Origin: Bacillota bacterium
GTDB taxonomy: Bacteria > Bacillota > Clostridia > Lachnospirales > Lachnospiraceae
NCBI GenBank assembly: GCA_023421075.1
Contig: JAEZUM010000033.1
Span: forward strand, 1 to 43,505
Direction: 5' to 3'
DNA length: 43,505 nt
The notes under the pieces were generated by a model. It was not told the origin of the DNA, ran no database searches, and saw only the letters and a list, made by a program, of their open reading frames with translations. The position numbers and the translations under genes were made by a program. This document shows positions 32,550 to 42,041 of this stretch, in pieces (the stretch's first letter is position 1; every line of letters starts with the position of its first letter).

Positions 32550-34181
32550 ATGTACAAGGTTTTTTTAGTAGAAGATGAAATTGTGATACGCGAAGGGATT
32601 AAGAACAAATTTCATTGGGAAGAGGAAGGTTTCACGATAGTCGGTGATGAAAGTGACGGTGAATTAGCCTATCCCATGATTATTAGAGAGCAGCCGGATA
32701 TTCTGATCACCGATATAAAGATGCCGTTCATGGACGGACTGGAATTGAGTAAATTATTAAAAAAGGATATGCCACAGCTAAAAATCATTATCATCAGCGG
32801 GTATAGTGATTTTGGTTACGCGCAGAAAGCGATTGACATCGGAGTCAGCGAATATCTTCTGAAGCCGGTAACCTCGGACAAGCTGATGACGGCGGTCAAG
32901 AATGCCGCTGCAGCGATTGAAAAGGAGCGAAAGGAAAAGCAGATTCTGGAACAATATCAGCATCTGGTTTATCAGAAGCAGGGTGAGAAAAGAAAGGATT
33001 TTTTTAACGCCCTGGTGAGTGAGAAGATGACTCTTTCACAGATTATTGAGCAGGAAGAGGAACTTGGAATCAGTATGGTGGCAAGTGTTTTCTGTGTTAT
33101 GCTCTTTCAGTTCAAGGTTCAGGAGGATGTGTATGAATACTCGAATGAAATCGTACAATGCGAAGCGAGAATGGCAGAAGCACTCAGAAGATTTACCGAT
33201 ATAAAAGTATTTGAACGTGGGATGGATGGTTGGGCTTTCATCCTTCTAGGGGAAAATGAATTGCAGATTAATGCATTAATTCAGGAATTATGCAATTTAT
33301 TGGTTCACATCTGTGAAGGAAGGGTGCATTATTTCGGCGGAATCGGACGTTGTGTTCATCGTGTCCGTGATCTCCATCTGTCCTATCTTGATGCGAACAG
33401 TGCATTTTCTCTACGCTATTTTGAAAGCAGGGATCAGTTCTTATCCTATGATGATGTCCGCAACATTAAGGCGCAGATCGGAAATCGGATTAATGTAAGT
33501 AATGTCAGTGAGTTGAACCTGGAGAAGCTTGATCGTAATTTATTGGAGGATTTTCTAAAGCGGGGTACTATCCATGATGTAGATGAGTTTGTGAACAGCT
33601 ATTTTGATGGCTTCGGATCCAGTGCTATGAGCTCTGAGCTTTTCCGACATTATGTTATTATGGATGGATATTCTGTCATCATGAGGTTTTTAAAGGGACT
33701 TCAGTACCCCAAGGAAAAGATCGACAGCAGTCTGAAGAGCATGAATCGTGTCTCTGATCAGCTTTTAAGCCTGGAGGATTGCCGTGATTTCTATAAATCC
33801 ATCTTGAAGGAGGCAATTGATCTTCGAAACAAGAACAGCCAGAAACGTTATGCAGGCCTGATCGAACAGGCGAAGGAGTATATTGATCGTAAATTTGCTA
33901 TGAGTGATCTCACTCTGGATAAGGTAGCGTCCACAGTTAATGTCAGCCCGAACTACTTTAGTTCCCTATTCAATCAGGAAACAGGGATGACCTTTATCGA
34001 ATATCTGACGGACATCCGTATGGATAAGGCAAAGGAATATTTAAGATGCTCGGGCAGAAAGATTACGGAGATCGGAGGCTTAGTGGGATATCAGGATTCC
34101 CATTATTTCAGCTATATATTTAAAAAGACACAGAATTGTACTCCGTCGGAATACAGGCTGCAGGGGAAAGGTGAAGTATGA
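32550..34181 (+). CDS. YesN-like response regulator, AraC-type
   Basis: 543 aa from the ATG at 32550, chosen because GGGGGGA lies just upstream and the receiver then starts at once (MYKVFLVEDEIVIREGI). The receiver (1-120) has D55-region ITDIKMPFMDG as phospho-site and the FLKPVTSDK lysine. A long middle region (about 130-430) is of the type found in YesN proteins, function unclear. The C-terminus (about 440-543) is an AraC DNA-binding domain with two helix-turn-helices (LDKVASTVNVSPNYFSSLF and ITEIGGLVGYQDSHYFSYIF). It overlaps the kinase gene by four bases and probably activates the sugar transporter genes downstream. Confidence 0.93.
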   Translation: MYKVFLVEDEIVIREGIKNKFHWEEEGFTIVGDESDGELAYPMIIREQPDILITDIKMPFMDGLELSKLLKKDMPQLKIIIISGYSDFGYAQKAIDIGVSEYLLKPVTSDKLMTAVKNAAAAIEKERKEKQILEQYQHLVYQKQGEKRKDFFNALVSEKMTLSQIIEQEEELGISMVASVFCVMLFQFKVQEDVYEYSNEIVQCEARMAEALRRFTDIKVFERGMDGWAFILLGENELQINALIQELCNLLVHICEGRVHYFGGIGRCVHRVRDLHLSYLDANSAFSLRYFESRDQFLSYDDVRNIKAQIGNRINVSNVSELNLEKLDRNLLEDFLKRGTIHDVDEFVNSYFDGFGSSAMSSELFRHYVIMDGYSVIMRFLKGLQYPKEKIDSSLKSMNRVSDQLLSLEDCRDFYKSILKEAIDLRNKNSQKRYAGLIEQAKEYIDRKFAMSDLTLDKVASTVNVSPNYFSSLFNQETGMTFIEYLTDIRMDKAKEYLRCSGRKITEIGGLVGYQDSHYFSYIFKKTQNCTPSEYRLQGKGEV

Positions 34182-35674
34182 TTAATTACAACAGCGGAAA
34201 GCCAATTAAATATCCCCTTCGACTGAAGCTGTTTATGGTAGCTGCGGTCATTATCATCCCAATGATAATTTTCTCTGTGTATCAGATTGCGGCTCTGCAT
34301 AATTATAGTACGGCATACGATGCTATTGTACGAAGGATTACTTCGGCCAATAATTATAACCTCAATTTCAAAGAGGAAATGGACGAAAGTATGTATAAGA
34401 TTGTCGTGGAAGCAGAGACCTTTGAATCCATTGACAAGAATAATGATCTGAAGAATCCGTATAAACTGATTGAATCTGCAAGGGACAATTTTAGAGCCCT
34501 TCAAAAGATAACCTCCAGCAGAGAGAGTCTTGGGTGGATCAAGCGAATTCTGCTTAACCTTGACACTTTAAAGGATAGAATCAATGAAATACGGGATAAT
34601 CAGGAACAAACCGGTAAATATGAAGAGAATATTGAGATGCTGGAGTCGGATATTTATATTTTGACTGAGTTGTTTCAGGAAGAAATTCAGTATTACATTT
34701 ATTATGAAACCCAGAATTTTGAGGCAATCAGACAAAGTCTGAACGAACAGGTAACGAAGGTAATTGTAACAATGATTGTTGCATTATCGTCCATTATTGT
34801 TGCCTCTGTTCTGGTGAACATTCTTGTAACGGACAGTATTACCAAACCCATCAGAATGCTATGTGATAAGACTGCCTTAATTGCCAAAGGAGATTTTACG
34901 GCAAGGACCTCCTGTGAGAATCATGATGAATTGTCGATTTTGTCCGAAAGCTTTAACGATATGGCCTTTAAGCTGGAGCAGCAGGTGAAAAGCATTAAAC
35001 TGGAGCAGGAAAATCTAAGGCATATGGAATCAAAGCTTCTGCAAACCCAGATTAATCCGCATTTTCTATATAATACCTTAGATACGATTGTCTGGCTCAT
35101 CGAAGGGGAGAAGAACCGGGAAGCAATCGATATCGTGGTGTCTCTTTCTGAATTTTTCCGGATTATTGTGAGTAAGGGAAAGGATTTCATTACAATTAGG
35201 GAAGAGGAAATACATATTAAGAGCTATCTGCAGATACAGCAATCCCGGTATAAGGATATTCTGGATTATGAGATCAATATTCCGGAGGAGCTGTATGGGT
35301 ATCAGATATTGAAGCTGACATTGCAGCCATTGATCGAAAACTCCTTATATCACGGTGTTAAAATGCTTCGGGCCAGAGGAAAGATCACGGTAACCGGTGA
35401 GATTATGGACGAGGTTATCTGTTTTCACGTGATTGATAACGGTATAGGGATGGATGAAGGAGAATTACAGGCGTTAAGAAATGAAATTGAAATGCCGGTA
35501 AGCAAACAGAGTGCCGGGTTTGGCCTAGCCAATGTTAATAAACGAATTAAACTAAACTATGGGAATACCTATGGACTGGATATTCACAGCAAAAAAGGGG
35601 AAGGCACCGATATTAAAATCACAATTCCGGCAAGACCGATGGAGAATGAACGAATCGAGGTAGGATATGAATAA
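34178..35674 (+). CDS. YesM-like sensor histidine kinase
   Basis: 498 aa. TM1 (about 17-40) and TM2 (about 190-212) enclose an extracellular sensor of about 150 residues rich in helices. A HAMP domain (SITKPIRMLCDKTALIAKGD) and coiled coil lead to the HisKA_7TM/His_kinase family box LLQTQINPHFLYNTLD with the phosphorylated histidine, then an ATPase domain with N box NSLYHGVK and G box DNGIGMDEGE. This is the LytS/YesM class of kinase that partners AraC-type regulators. The last eight bases overlap the start of a sugar-binding lipoprotein gene, suggesting that protein feeds ligand information to the kinase. Confidence 0.93.
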   Translation: MINYNSGKPIKYPLRLKLFMVAAVIIIPMIIFSVYQIAALHNYSTAYDAIVRRITSANNYNLNFKEEMDESMYKIVVEAETFESIDKNNDLKNPYKLIESARDNFRALQKITSSRESLGWIKRILLNLDTLKDRINEIRDNQEQTGKYEENIEMLESDIYILTELFQEEIQYYIYYETQNFEAIRQSLNEQVTKVIVTMIVALSSIIVASVLVNILVTDSITKPIRMLCDKTALIAKGDFTARTSCENHDELSILSESFNDMAFKLEQQVKSIKLEQENLRHMESKLLQTQINPHFLYNTLDTIVWLIEGEKNREAIDIVVSLSEFFRIIVSKGKDFITIREEEIHIKSYLQIQQSRYKDILDYEINIPEELYGYQILKLTLQPLIENSLYHGVKMLRARGKITVTGEIMDEVICFHVIDNGIGMDEGELQALRNEIEMPVSKQSAGFGLANVNKRIKLNYGNTYGLDIHSKKGEGTDIKITIPARPMENERIEVGYE

Positions 35675-36734
35675 GAATTTTAAGATCATATTATGGATTT
35701 TCTTTGTTGGGCTGATCGCGCTTGCCAGCTGCAGTTTGAGGCCATTGAAGGACATTCAGAATGCGGAAACCGAGCATTCTGATGATATTGATTCGGATCT
35801 GATCATCGTGGGCTTCTCACAGCTTGGTTCCGAATCGGACTGGCGTTCGGCGAATACAAAATCCATCCAGAGTGCGCTTGTGGAGGAGAATGGATTTTCT
35901 TTGATTTTTTCTAATGGGCGGCAGAGTCAGGAGAATCAGATTAAGGATGTCAGAAGCTTCATATTTCAGGAGGTTGATTATATTTTGATTGCTCCGGTTA
36001 CCGAGACCGGTTGGGATACGGTGCTGACAGAAGCGAAGCAGGCCGGGATACCGGTCATCATTGTGGATCGTATGATTGAGACAGAGGATGAGAATCTATA
36101 CGTCGCATGCGTGGGAACGGATAAATATGCAGAAGGTAGGAAGGCAGGTCTGTGGCTGGAGCAATATCTGGAGAAACAAGAGGAACAAGGTAAGGCCTCG
36201 GATAAATCCAAAGCTTCCTCCAAAAAAGAAGCTTCGACCGTTAATATTATTGTACTGGAGGGTACCTTAAATTCGACGGCACAGATCGGACGATCAAAGG
36301 GATTTGAGGAAATCGCTGCAAATCATCAAAATTGGAATATTCTTGCCCGTGAAAGTGCTGATTTTACCAAGGCGAAGGGGAAAGAAGTAATGGCGAAGCT
36401 GCTGCAGGAATATGAAGATATTGATGTCTTGGTATCACAAAATGACGATATGACCTTTGGCGCGATTGAAGCGATACAAGAAGCCGGATTAACCTGCGGG
36501 GTAGACGGAAAGATAAAAATCGTATCCTTTGACGCGGTATCGGAAGCCTTTGATAAGATGGAAGCCGGACTCATAAATGCGGACATTGAATGCAATCCGT
36601 TGCAAGGAGAACTGATTGCTGATATTCTCGAACGGTTAGAAAAAGGAGAAACGGTAGATAAGGTATCTTATGTGGACGGAAAGGTCTTTGAAGCAGAAAA
36701 TGCCTCGGTAGAACGGCTTGGACGTTCCTATTAG
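35667..36734 (+). CDS. YtfQ-like sugar-binding lipoprotein, probable sensor partner
   Basis: 355 aa. Lipoprotein signal with lipobox LASC (C22). The mature part is a type I periplasmic-binding fold very like E. coli YtfQ, the galactofuranose-binding protein: GFSQLGSESDWRSANTKSIQ, VDYILIAPVTETGWDTVL, IPVIIVDRMIE, VSQNDDMTFGAIEAIQEAGL. A lysine/serine-rich insert near residues 170-190 (GKASDKSKASSKK) interrupts the domain hinge region. It overlaps the kinase gene by eight bases and is followed by a hairpin, separating it from the transporter's own binding protein. The position suggests it reports ligand to the kinase rather than to the permease. Confidence 0.85.
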   Translation: MNKNFKIILWIFFVGLIALASCSLRPLKDIQNAETEHSDDIDSDLIIVGFSQLGSESDWRSANTKSIQSALVEENGFSLIFSNGRQSQENQIKDVRSFIFQEVDYILIAPVTETGWDTVLTEAKQAGIPVIIVDRMIETEDENLYVACVGTDKYAEGRKAGLWLEQYLEKQEEQGKASDKSKASSKKEASTVNIIVLEGTLNSTAQIGRSKGFEEIAANHQNWNILARESADFTKAKGKEVMAKLLQEYEDIDVLVSQNDDMTFGAIEAIQEAGLTCGVDGKIKIVSFDAVSEAFDKMEAGLINADIECNPLQGELIADILERLEKGETVDKVSYVDGKVFEAENASVERLGRSY

Positions 36735-36743
36735 ACGAAAAAG

Positions 36744-36784
36744 GAAAGATTATTACAATGCAAATAGTAATAATCTTTCTTTAC
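36744..36784 (+). terminator. Terminator after the sensor-type binding protein
   Basis: GAAAGATTATTAC (36744-36756) pairs with GTAATAATCTTTC (36767-36779), extended by one bulge, with a ten-base loop and a TTT end. It lies nine bases after the stop, dividing the regulatory genes from the transporter genes. Confidence 0.7.
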
Positions 36785-36961
36785 TGTAAAATATCAAACA
36801 AATATCATAGAAATTTGAACCAAAAGCGATCCGTGTAGAAAACACAGTAAAATAAACTACAAAGAGAGGAATAATCTCCGTATTTTTATATTGATAAGTT
36901 CAATATACTTGGACTTACAATCAAACTCGATTTTTGAGTTAAATAATAGGAGGAGATATTC

Positions 36962-37936
36962 ATGAAGAAATTAATTTCAGTAATTCTGGTATTAACACTT
37001 GTTTTCTCGTTTGTAGGATGTGGTACAAAAGACACAGCAACATCCAAAAAGGCAGACGACAAAGTAGTTGTCGGTGTAGTGCAGACCAATGCAAATGAGT
37101 CGGACTGGCGTACAGCTAACACAAAATCCTTTAATTCAGCATTTGGTGATGCAGGATTTGAGACAAAGATGGTGTTCGGTGAAGGCGATCATGCAAAGCA
37201 GATCTCACAGGCACAGCAGCTGATTCAGGAAGAGGTTGATTATCTTGTTGTACTTGGACTTCAGTCAGCAGGTTGGGAAGATGTAGCTAAGGCTGCGAAG
37301 GAAGCTGGTATTCCTTTTATTATGGCAGATCGTAAGCTTGATCTGACCGAGGATCTTTATACCGCAATGGTTTGTTCCGATTTCGAAGCAGAAGGCAATA
37401 AGGCTGTTGATTGGTTGAAGAAACAAGCTCTTGCAGAAAACAAGATTGTAGTTCTCGGCGGTGATACAGGATCTTCTGCTCAGCTCGGTCGTTCCAAAGC
37501 AATCGAAGACGGTGCAAAGGCAAACGGTTGGGAAATCGTATTCAACCAAAATATGAAGGGCTGGGATGAAACCCTTGCTAAGCAGGCAGTTGCTGATCTT
37601 ATCGCTTCCGGAACAAAATTCAATGTAGTTTATGCAGAGAATGATAATATGGCTCGTGGCGCTTGTGACGCTATGGATGCTGCCGGTATTACATATGGTA
37701 AAGACGGAGATGTAAAGGTAATCGCCTTCGATGCAAACAAGTGGGCTCTTGAGAAGGTTCTCGCAGGACAATTCAATCTCGATGTTGAGTGTAATCCTCT
37801 TCATGGTCCTCGTATTGTTAAGCTGATTAATAAGTTAGAAGCTGGAGAGACCGTTGATAAGAATGCTTATGTTGATGAGGAAATGTTTGATACAGCTACC
37901 ATCACCAAAGAGATTGTAGATGCACGTTCCTATTAA
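36962..37936 (+). CDS. YtfQ-like sugar-binding lipoprotein of the ABC transporter
   Basis: 324 aa, lipobox FVGC with C20 as the lipidated residue. The mature domain resembles YtfQ and the neighbour at 35667: VGVVQTNANESDWRTANTKS, EEVDYLVVLGLQSAGWEDV, IPFIMADRKLD, YAENDNMARGACDAMDAAGI. It would capture a sugar, possibly a furanose judging by the homology, at the outer face of the membrane and deliver it to the permease pair. The RBS AGGAGGAG is strong, and codon choice (GTT, GCA, GAA) looks that of a highly expressed gene. A 222-base gap to the ATPase gene contains a stem that may lower expression of the downstream genes. Confidence 0.92.
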   Translation: MKKLISVILVLTLVFSFVGCGTKDTATSKKADDKVVVGVVQTNANESDWRTANTKSFNSAFGDAGFETKMVFGEGDHAKQISQAQQLIQEEVDYLVVLGLQSAGWEDVAKAAKEAGIPFIMADRKLDLTEDLYTAMVCSDFEAEGNKAVDWLKKQALAENKIVVLGGDTGSSAQLGRSKAIEDGAKANGWEIVFNQNMKGWDETLAKQAVADLIASGTKFNVVYAENDNMARGACDAMDAAGITYGKDGDVKVIAFDANKWALEKVLAGQFNLDVECNPLHGPRIVKLINKLEAGETVDKNAYVDEEMFDTATITKEIVDARSY

Positions 37937-38029
37937 TACTAAGATAATATCACAGTTTTATCATCACACGATCGATTCTGTCGGAAATCAGAAGATTAAC
38001 GGCAGCAAAATAAGGTAAGATATTGATTA

Positions 38030-38092
38030 AAGTGCGCGGCGCCGAGTATGTGGATATTGTTCGCAGATTCCAGCACCGCGCATTTATCTAAT
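38030..38092 (+). promoter_or_regulatory. GC-rich stem in the SBP-ATPase spacer
   Basis: AAAGTGCGCGG (38029-38039) can pair with CCGCGCATTT (38083-38092) with one mismatch, enclosing about 44 bases. It lies between the binding-protein gene and the ATPase gene. A transcript-stabilising or partial-termination role, common downstream of binding-protein genes, is an inference. Confidence 0.4.
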
Positions 38093-38158
38093 CATAGAGA
38101 AGACTTGAGAATGTCTGATTTGAATATCGTACCTGAACGGAGGTTTGAATTTATTACT

Positions 38159-39682
38159 ATGCAAAATACAGTACTTACCATGCGAGGGATTTATAAAAGC
38201 TTTCCCGGTGTACGTGCCTTACAAAATGTGGATTTCACTCTGCGTGAAGGAGAAATCCATGCTCTGATGGGGGAGAACGGTGCCGGAAAGTCCACATTAA
38301 TTAAGGTATTGACCGGAGTATATACCAAGGATTCCGGAGAAATTAGTATCAAAGGAATCAATAAACCGGTCCATATTAAGTCACCGCAAGAGGCTCAAAA
38401 GCTTGGGATAAGCACCGTTTATCAGGAAATAACACTATGTCCTAATCTTACGGTTGCCGAAAATTTATTCATCGGTAGAGGAAATGATCTGTTTGTGGAT
38501 TGGAAGAAGAGTAACAGTCAGGCAGAACGTATTCTGGAGGGTCTCGGTATACCGGCGAAACCAACACAGCAATTGTCCAATTGCTCCATCGCAGTTCAGC
38601 AGATGGTAGCCATTGCCCGGGCTGTTGATATGGATTGTAAGGTGTTGATACTTGACGAACCGACCTCATCCCTAGATGAACAGGAGGTCTCCAAGCTATT
38701 CACTCTGATGCGTGAGCTCAAGGCAAGGGGAGTAGGGATAATATTTGTCACCCATTTCCTAGACCAGGTGTATGAGCTGTGCGATAAGATTACGGTATTA
38801 CGAAATGGTGAGCTGGTCGGTGAATATCAGATTAAGGATTTACCCAGGGTTGAGCTTGTTGCAAAAATGATGGGTAAGGAGCTGGGTGATTTGGCGGAAA
38901 TACATAATAAAGGTCAGGCAGACACTGCTGATACCAAAGAGGTTGTTATCGAGACAGAAGGTCTGTCAAGTACTTCCGGAATTAAACCATTTAACTTTAC
39001 TGCATACAAAGGCGAGGTAACAGGCTTTGCAGGCTTGCTAGGATCGGGTCGAAGCGAATGTGTACGGGCAATCTTCGGCGCGGATAAGGTCTTGAAGGGT
39101 AGATTAAGAATCAAGGGTGAGAATGTCAATATTACCTCTCCGATCAAAGCCATGAAGAAAGGCGTCGGATACCTTTCCGAGGATCGTAAGCGGGACGGAA
39201 TAATTGGAGATTTGTCAGTCCGTGATAATATCATCCTGGCCTTACAGGTTATGAATGGTTTCTTCCGACCCTTCTCCAAGGCTCAGGCACAAGCCTTTGC
39301 AGAGGAATATATCAGTTTGCTCGGCATCAAAACCGCATCGGCGGATACACCGATCAGTTCCTTGTCCGGAGGTAATCAGCAGAAGGTAATACTTGCAAGG
39401 TGGTTGCTTACTCATCCGGAGTACCTCATTCTCGATGAACCGACACGAGGTATTGATATCGGTACAAAGGTTGAGATTCAGAAGCTGGTGTTAAAGCTTG
39501 CTTCGGAGGGTATGAGTATTACATTCATATCATCTGAGATTGAAGAGATGCTGCGTACCTGCTCCAGACTGATCGTTATGCGGGATCTGTATGTTGTCGG
39601 TGAATTAAAGGATGAGGATATGACACAGGATAAAATAATGTATACTATAGCGGGGGGAGTAAGTCAAAATGTCCAGAGATAA
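38159..39682 (+). CDS. Sugar ABC transporter ATPase, YtfR/RbsA/MglA-like
   Basis: 507 aa from the ATG at 38159, giving the usual N-terminus (VLTMRGIYKSFPGVRALQNV); upstream in-frame ATGs would add an unrelated leader. Two ABC modules are fused. Module 1 has Walker A GENGAGKST and Walker B VLILDEPTSSLD; its signature segment is NCSIAVQQMVAIARA, a variant of LSGGQ. Module 2 has a non-canonical P-loop (GLLGSGRSE), signature LSGGNQQKVILARWL and ILDEPTRGIDIG. This two-domain form is typical of CUT2 importers. It energises the two permeases encoded next and overlaps the first by 14 bases. Confidence 0.93.
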   Translation: MQNTVLTMRGIYKSFPGVRALQNVDFTLREGEIHALMGENGAGKSTLIKVLTGVYTKDSGEISIKGINKPVHIKSPQEAQKLGISTVYQEITLCPNLTVAENLFIGRGNDLFVDWKKSNSQAERILEGLGIPAKPTQQLSNCSIAVQQMVAIARAVDMDCKVLILDEPTSSLDEQEVSKLFTLMRELKARGVGIIFVTHFLDQVYELCDKITVLRNGELVGEYQIKDLPRVELVAKMMGKELGDLAEIHNKGQADTADTKEVVIETEGLSSTSGIKPFNFTAYKGEVTGFAGLLGSGRSECVRAIFGADKVLKGRLRIKGENVNITSPIKAMKKGVGYLSEDRKRDGIIGDLSVRDNIILALQVMNGFFRPFSKAQAQAFAEEYISLLGIKTASADTPISSLSGGNQQKVILARWLLTHPEYLILDEPTRGIDIGTKVEIQKLVLKLASEGMSITFISSEIEEMLRTCSRLIVMRDLYVVGELKDEDMTQDKIMYTIAGGVSQNVQR

Positions 39683-40775
39683 TCATAAACGTAATACCGG
39701 TCGTTTGGCTTCGGTGTTTAAATCACTTATCAGGCACAGATTATTTATTCCAATAGCATTTCTGGCATTTCTGTTGTTGATTAATGTATTTATCAATCCG
39801 AGCTTCCTGAGGATAAGCTTAGGCCGAGATAGTACCGGTAATCCTGTTCTGATCGGAAATCTGATCAATATTCTGAATAATGCGACAGAGCTTGTTATAC
39901 TTGCGATTGGAATGACTCTTGTTACTGCTTCGTCCAGAGGTCAGGATATCAGTGTAGGAGCTACAATCGCAATCGTTGGTGGTGTGATCATGCGGGTTCT
40001 GTGTGGGAATGAGACCCAACCTACCGAATTAAAAGCACCCATTATTCTTGCACTTGTTCTTGGTTGTCTGGCAGGTATGGCTTGTGGGGCATTTAACGGT
40101 ATACTGGTTTCTAAGTTCAAGATACAGCCCATGGTGGCAACTCTTATCCTTTTTACAGCCGGTCGATCCATCGGATCCATGGCAATGGGAGGATTGAAGC
40201 CCAAAGCAGCAGCTGTATTTGGTTATTACGGTAACTTTATCCCCGGATTTCCAATTCCAACACCACTACTGATCACAGTTGCGATTATTTTAATAACGTT
40301 CCTGGTATTAAAGAAAACAAATCTTGGGCTTTATACCAAAGCGGTTGGTATCAATGACCGATCCTCAAGTCTGAACGGTCTAAATCCGGCTCTGATTAAG
40401 TTCTTGACCTTTGTTATTTTGGGTCTGTGTGTCGGAATTGCAGGCTTTGTTCAAGCAAGCAGAGTACAGACGGTTAATCCGTATACCATTGTTCCTAGCA
40501 TCGAAATGGATGTTATTTTGGCAGTTGCTCTTGGTGGTAATTCCCTCAGTGGTGGTAAATTCAATATGACGGGTTCCATTATCGGAGCATATACCATCCA
40601 GACCTTAACCTCCATGCTGACCACGCTCAATGTCAACACAAATGCCGTTCCTGTCTTTAAGGCCGTGATTATTATCATACTGGTAATCATCCAAACGCCT
40701 GTTGTCAAAAGCTTTTTTAGTAAAAAAGCAGCGTCGATCCGTTTGACAACCGTTGATGGAAAGGAGCGTGCTTAA
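39669..40775 (+). CDS. Sugar ABC transporter permease, YtfT-like
   Basis: 368 aa, CUT2 (RbsC-type) permease with about nine hydrophobic helices. Diagnostic segments are GMTLVTASSRGQDISVGATIAI and VALGGNSLSGGKFNMTGSI, plus the coupling-type region YTKAVGINDRSSSLNGLNP. A hydrophilic stretch at the N-terminus includes HKRNTGR. It overlaps the ATPase gene by 14 bases. With the next gene it would form a heterodimeric channel, as in the YtfT-YjfF transporter. Confidence 0.92.
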   Translation: MSRDNHKRNTGRLASVFKSLIRHRLFIPIAFLAFLLLINVFINPSFLRISLGRDSTGNPVLIGNLINILNNATELVILAIGMTLVTASSRGQDISVGATIAIVGGVIMRVLCGNETQPTELKAPIILALVLGCLAGMACGAFNGILVSKFKIQPMVATLILFTAGRSIGSMAMGGLKPKAAAVFGYYGNFIPGFPIPTPLLITVAIILITFLVLKKTNLGLYTKAVGINDRSSSLNGLNPALIKFLTFVILGLCVGIAGFVQASRVQTVNPYTIVPSIEMDVILAVALGGNSLSGGKFNMTGSIIGAYTIQTLTSMLTTLNVNTNAVPVFKAVIIIILVIIQTPVVKSFFSKKAASIRLTTVDGKERA

Positions 40776-40776
40776 T

Positions 40777-41844
40777 ATGCTAAATACGAAAAAAGGAAAT
40801 GGTACAGAAGGAATCGCAGTTGTTAAGAATAAATTGAAACGAAGAGAAGCACTGACGGACACCGCCTTCTTGCTAACTATAACGGTCTCCTTATTTATCG
40901 CAATCTATGCCCTTTCCATTATTTTTCTTGGTGATAAAGGCTTTAGTAAGGTACAGATGTTTTTTAATCTTTTCAACGAAAATGCGGCTTTAATCGTAAT
41001 TGCCTGCGGTCTCTCCATTGTTATGATTACGGGCAGTATTGATATTTCCGTAGGTGGTTCTACCGCACTGATTTGTACCGCTTGTATCGTCTGCCTGAAT
41101 AATTATGGTTTTAATTTCTTTACATCCCTAATGCTTGCCTTGGCCATCGGACTCGTGTTTGGTGCGGTGCAAGGGTTTCTTATTGCGTATCTGGAGATGC
41201 AGCCCTTTATCGTTACCCTGGCAGGTATGTTCTTAGGTCGTGGTCTGGTTGCACTGATCGAAGTCAACCAAATACAGGTCCATAATCTGGGCTTTGAGGA
41301 GTTATCCGGCGCAAGGGTATTAATTCCTTTTTTAGGCGATGTCAATCGCAAGGGCGTCTTTATTCAGTCAAAACTGGAATATGGTGTCATCGTAGCAATT
41401 ATTATCGTCTGCTTGATGTTCTGGTTGCTTAAGAAGACCAGACTCGGTCGTAGCTTTTATGCTGTAGGCGGGAATTCACAAAGCGCTCTGATGCTTGGCA
41501 TTAATGTAAAGAGAACGAAGTTTTATGCCCATTTGTTATGTGGGTTACTAGCTGGGATCGGTGGATTTTTATATCTTTTCCATACCAGATCTGGCTCGGT
41601 TCAGCTCGCTACCGGACTTGAAATGGACGCAATTGCAGCGTCTATAATAGGTGGAACACTGCTTTCCGGAGGTGTAGGAAATGTCTTCGGTACTCTGTTT
41701 GGTGTTTTAACCAGTGGTATCGTATTATTGGTTGTCACCGCAATCGGTAGCCAGGATCCCTGGTGGCCACAGATCACTCGTGCGGCTATGTTATGTTTCT
41801 TTATCGTTCTGCAGAGCGTCATATGTTCAAGAAAGAGGAAATAA
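40777..41844 (+). CDS. Sugar ABC transporter permease, YjfF-like
   Basis: 355 aa from the ATG at 40777, with AAGGAG ten bases upstream; starts at 40753 or 40756 inside the previous gene are less likely. RbsC-type permease: GLSIVMITGSIDISVGGSTALI, YAVGGNSQSALMLGINVKRT, ASIIGGTLLSGGVGNVFGTLFG, about nine hydrophobic helices. It starts one base after the stop of the first permease. The pair with the YtfT-like protein, the two-domain ATPase and the YtfQ-like binding protein complete a CUT2 importer. No sugar-metabolism gene follows, so the substrate rests on homology alone. Confidence 0.92.
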   Translation: MLNTKKGNGTEGIAVVKNKLKRREALTDTAFLLTITVSLFIAIYALSIIFLGDKGFSKVQMFFNLFNENAALIVIACGLSIVMITGSIDISVGGSTALICTACIVCLNNYGFNFFTSLMLALAIGLVFGAVQGFLIAYLEMQPFIVTLAGMFLGRGLVALIEVNQIQVHNLGFEELSGARVLIPFLGDVNRKGVFIQSKLEYGVIVAIIIVCLMFWLLKKTRLGRSFYAVGGNSQSALMLGINVKRTKFYAHLLCGLLAGIGGFLYLFHTRSGSVQLATGLEMDAIAASIIGGTLLSGGVGNVFGTLFGVLTSGIVLLVVTAIGSQDPWWPQITRAAMLCFFIVLQSVICSRKRK

Positions 41845-41940
41845 CCTTTATCGAAATGATCTCTGACTAATGATTTGGTTTTTTTATAAAGATATTTATC
41901 TAAAAGAAATTTTGATTATTGATTAAATATCAAATAAAAT

Positions 41941-42003
41941 AGGGCAACCGGCTTCCCAAACACACTGTCTGTCAGCCTGTGTGTTTGGGAAGCCGGTTGC
42001 CCT
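41941..42003. terminator. Perfect 25-bp hairpin terminator, convergent genes
   Basis: Arms 41941-41965 and 41979-42003 are perfectly complementary over 25 bases with a 13-base loop. The stem is GC-richer than its surroundings (GGGCAACCGGCTTCCCAAA). It sits between the YjfF-like gene (+) and the DUF1905 gene (-); A/T-rich flanks are present mainly on the left, favouring termination of minus-strand transcription. Confidence 0.75.
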
Positions 42004-42041
42004 GTTTACATATTCAATAGTTTGCAATGATACCTACCTTA

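Noticed and set aside
37265..37804. 179-codon reading frame on the minus strand
   Set aside because: It mirrors the sugar-binding protein gene, has no plausible RBS and encodes no recognisable domain.
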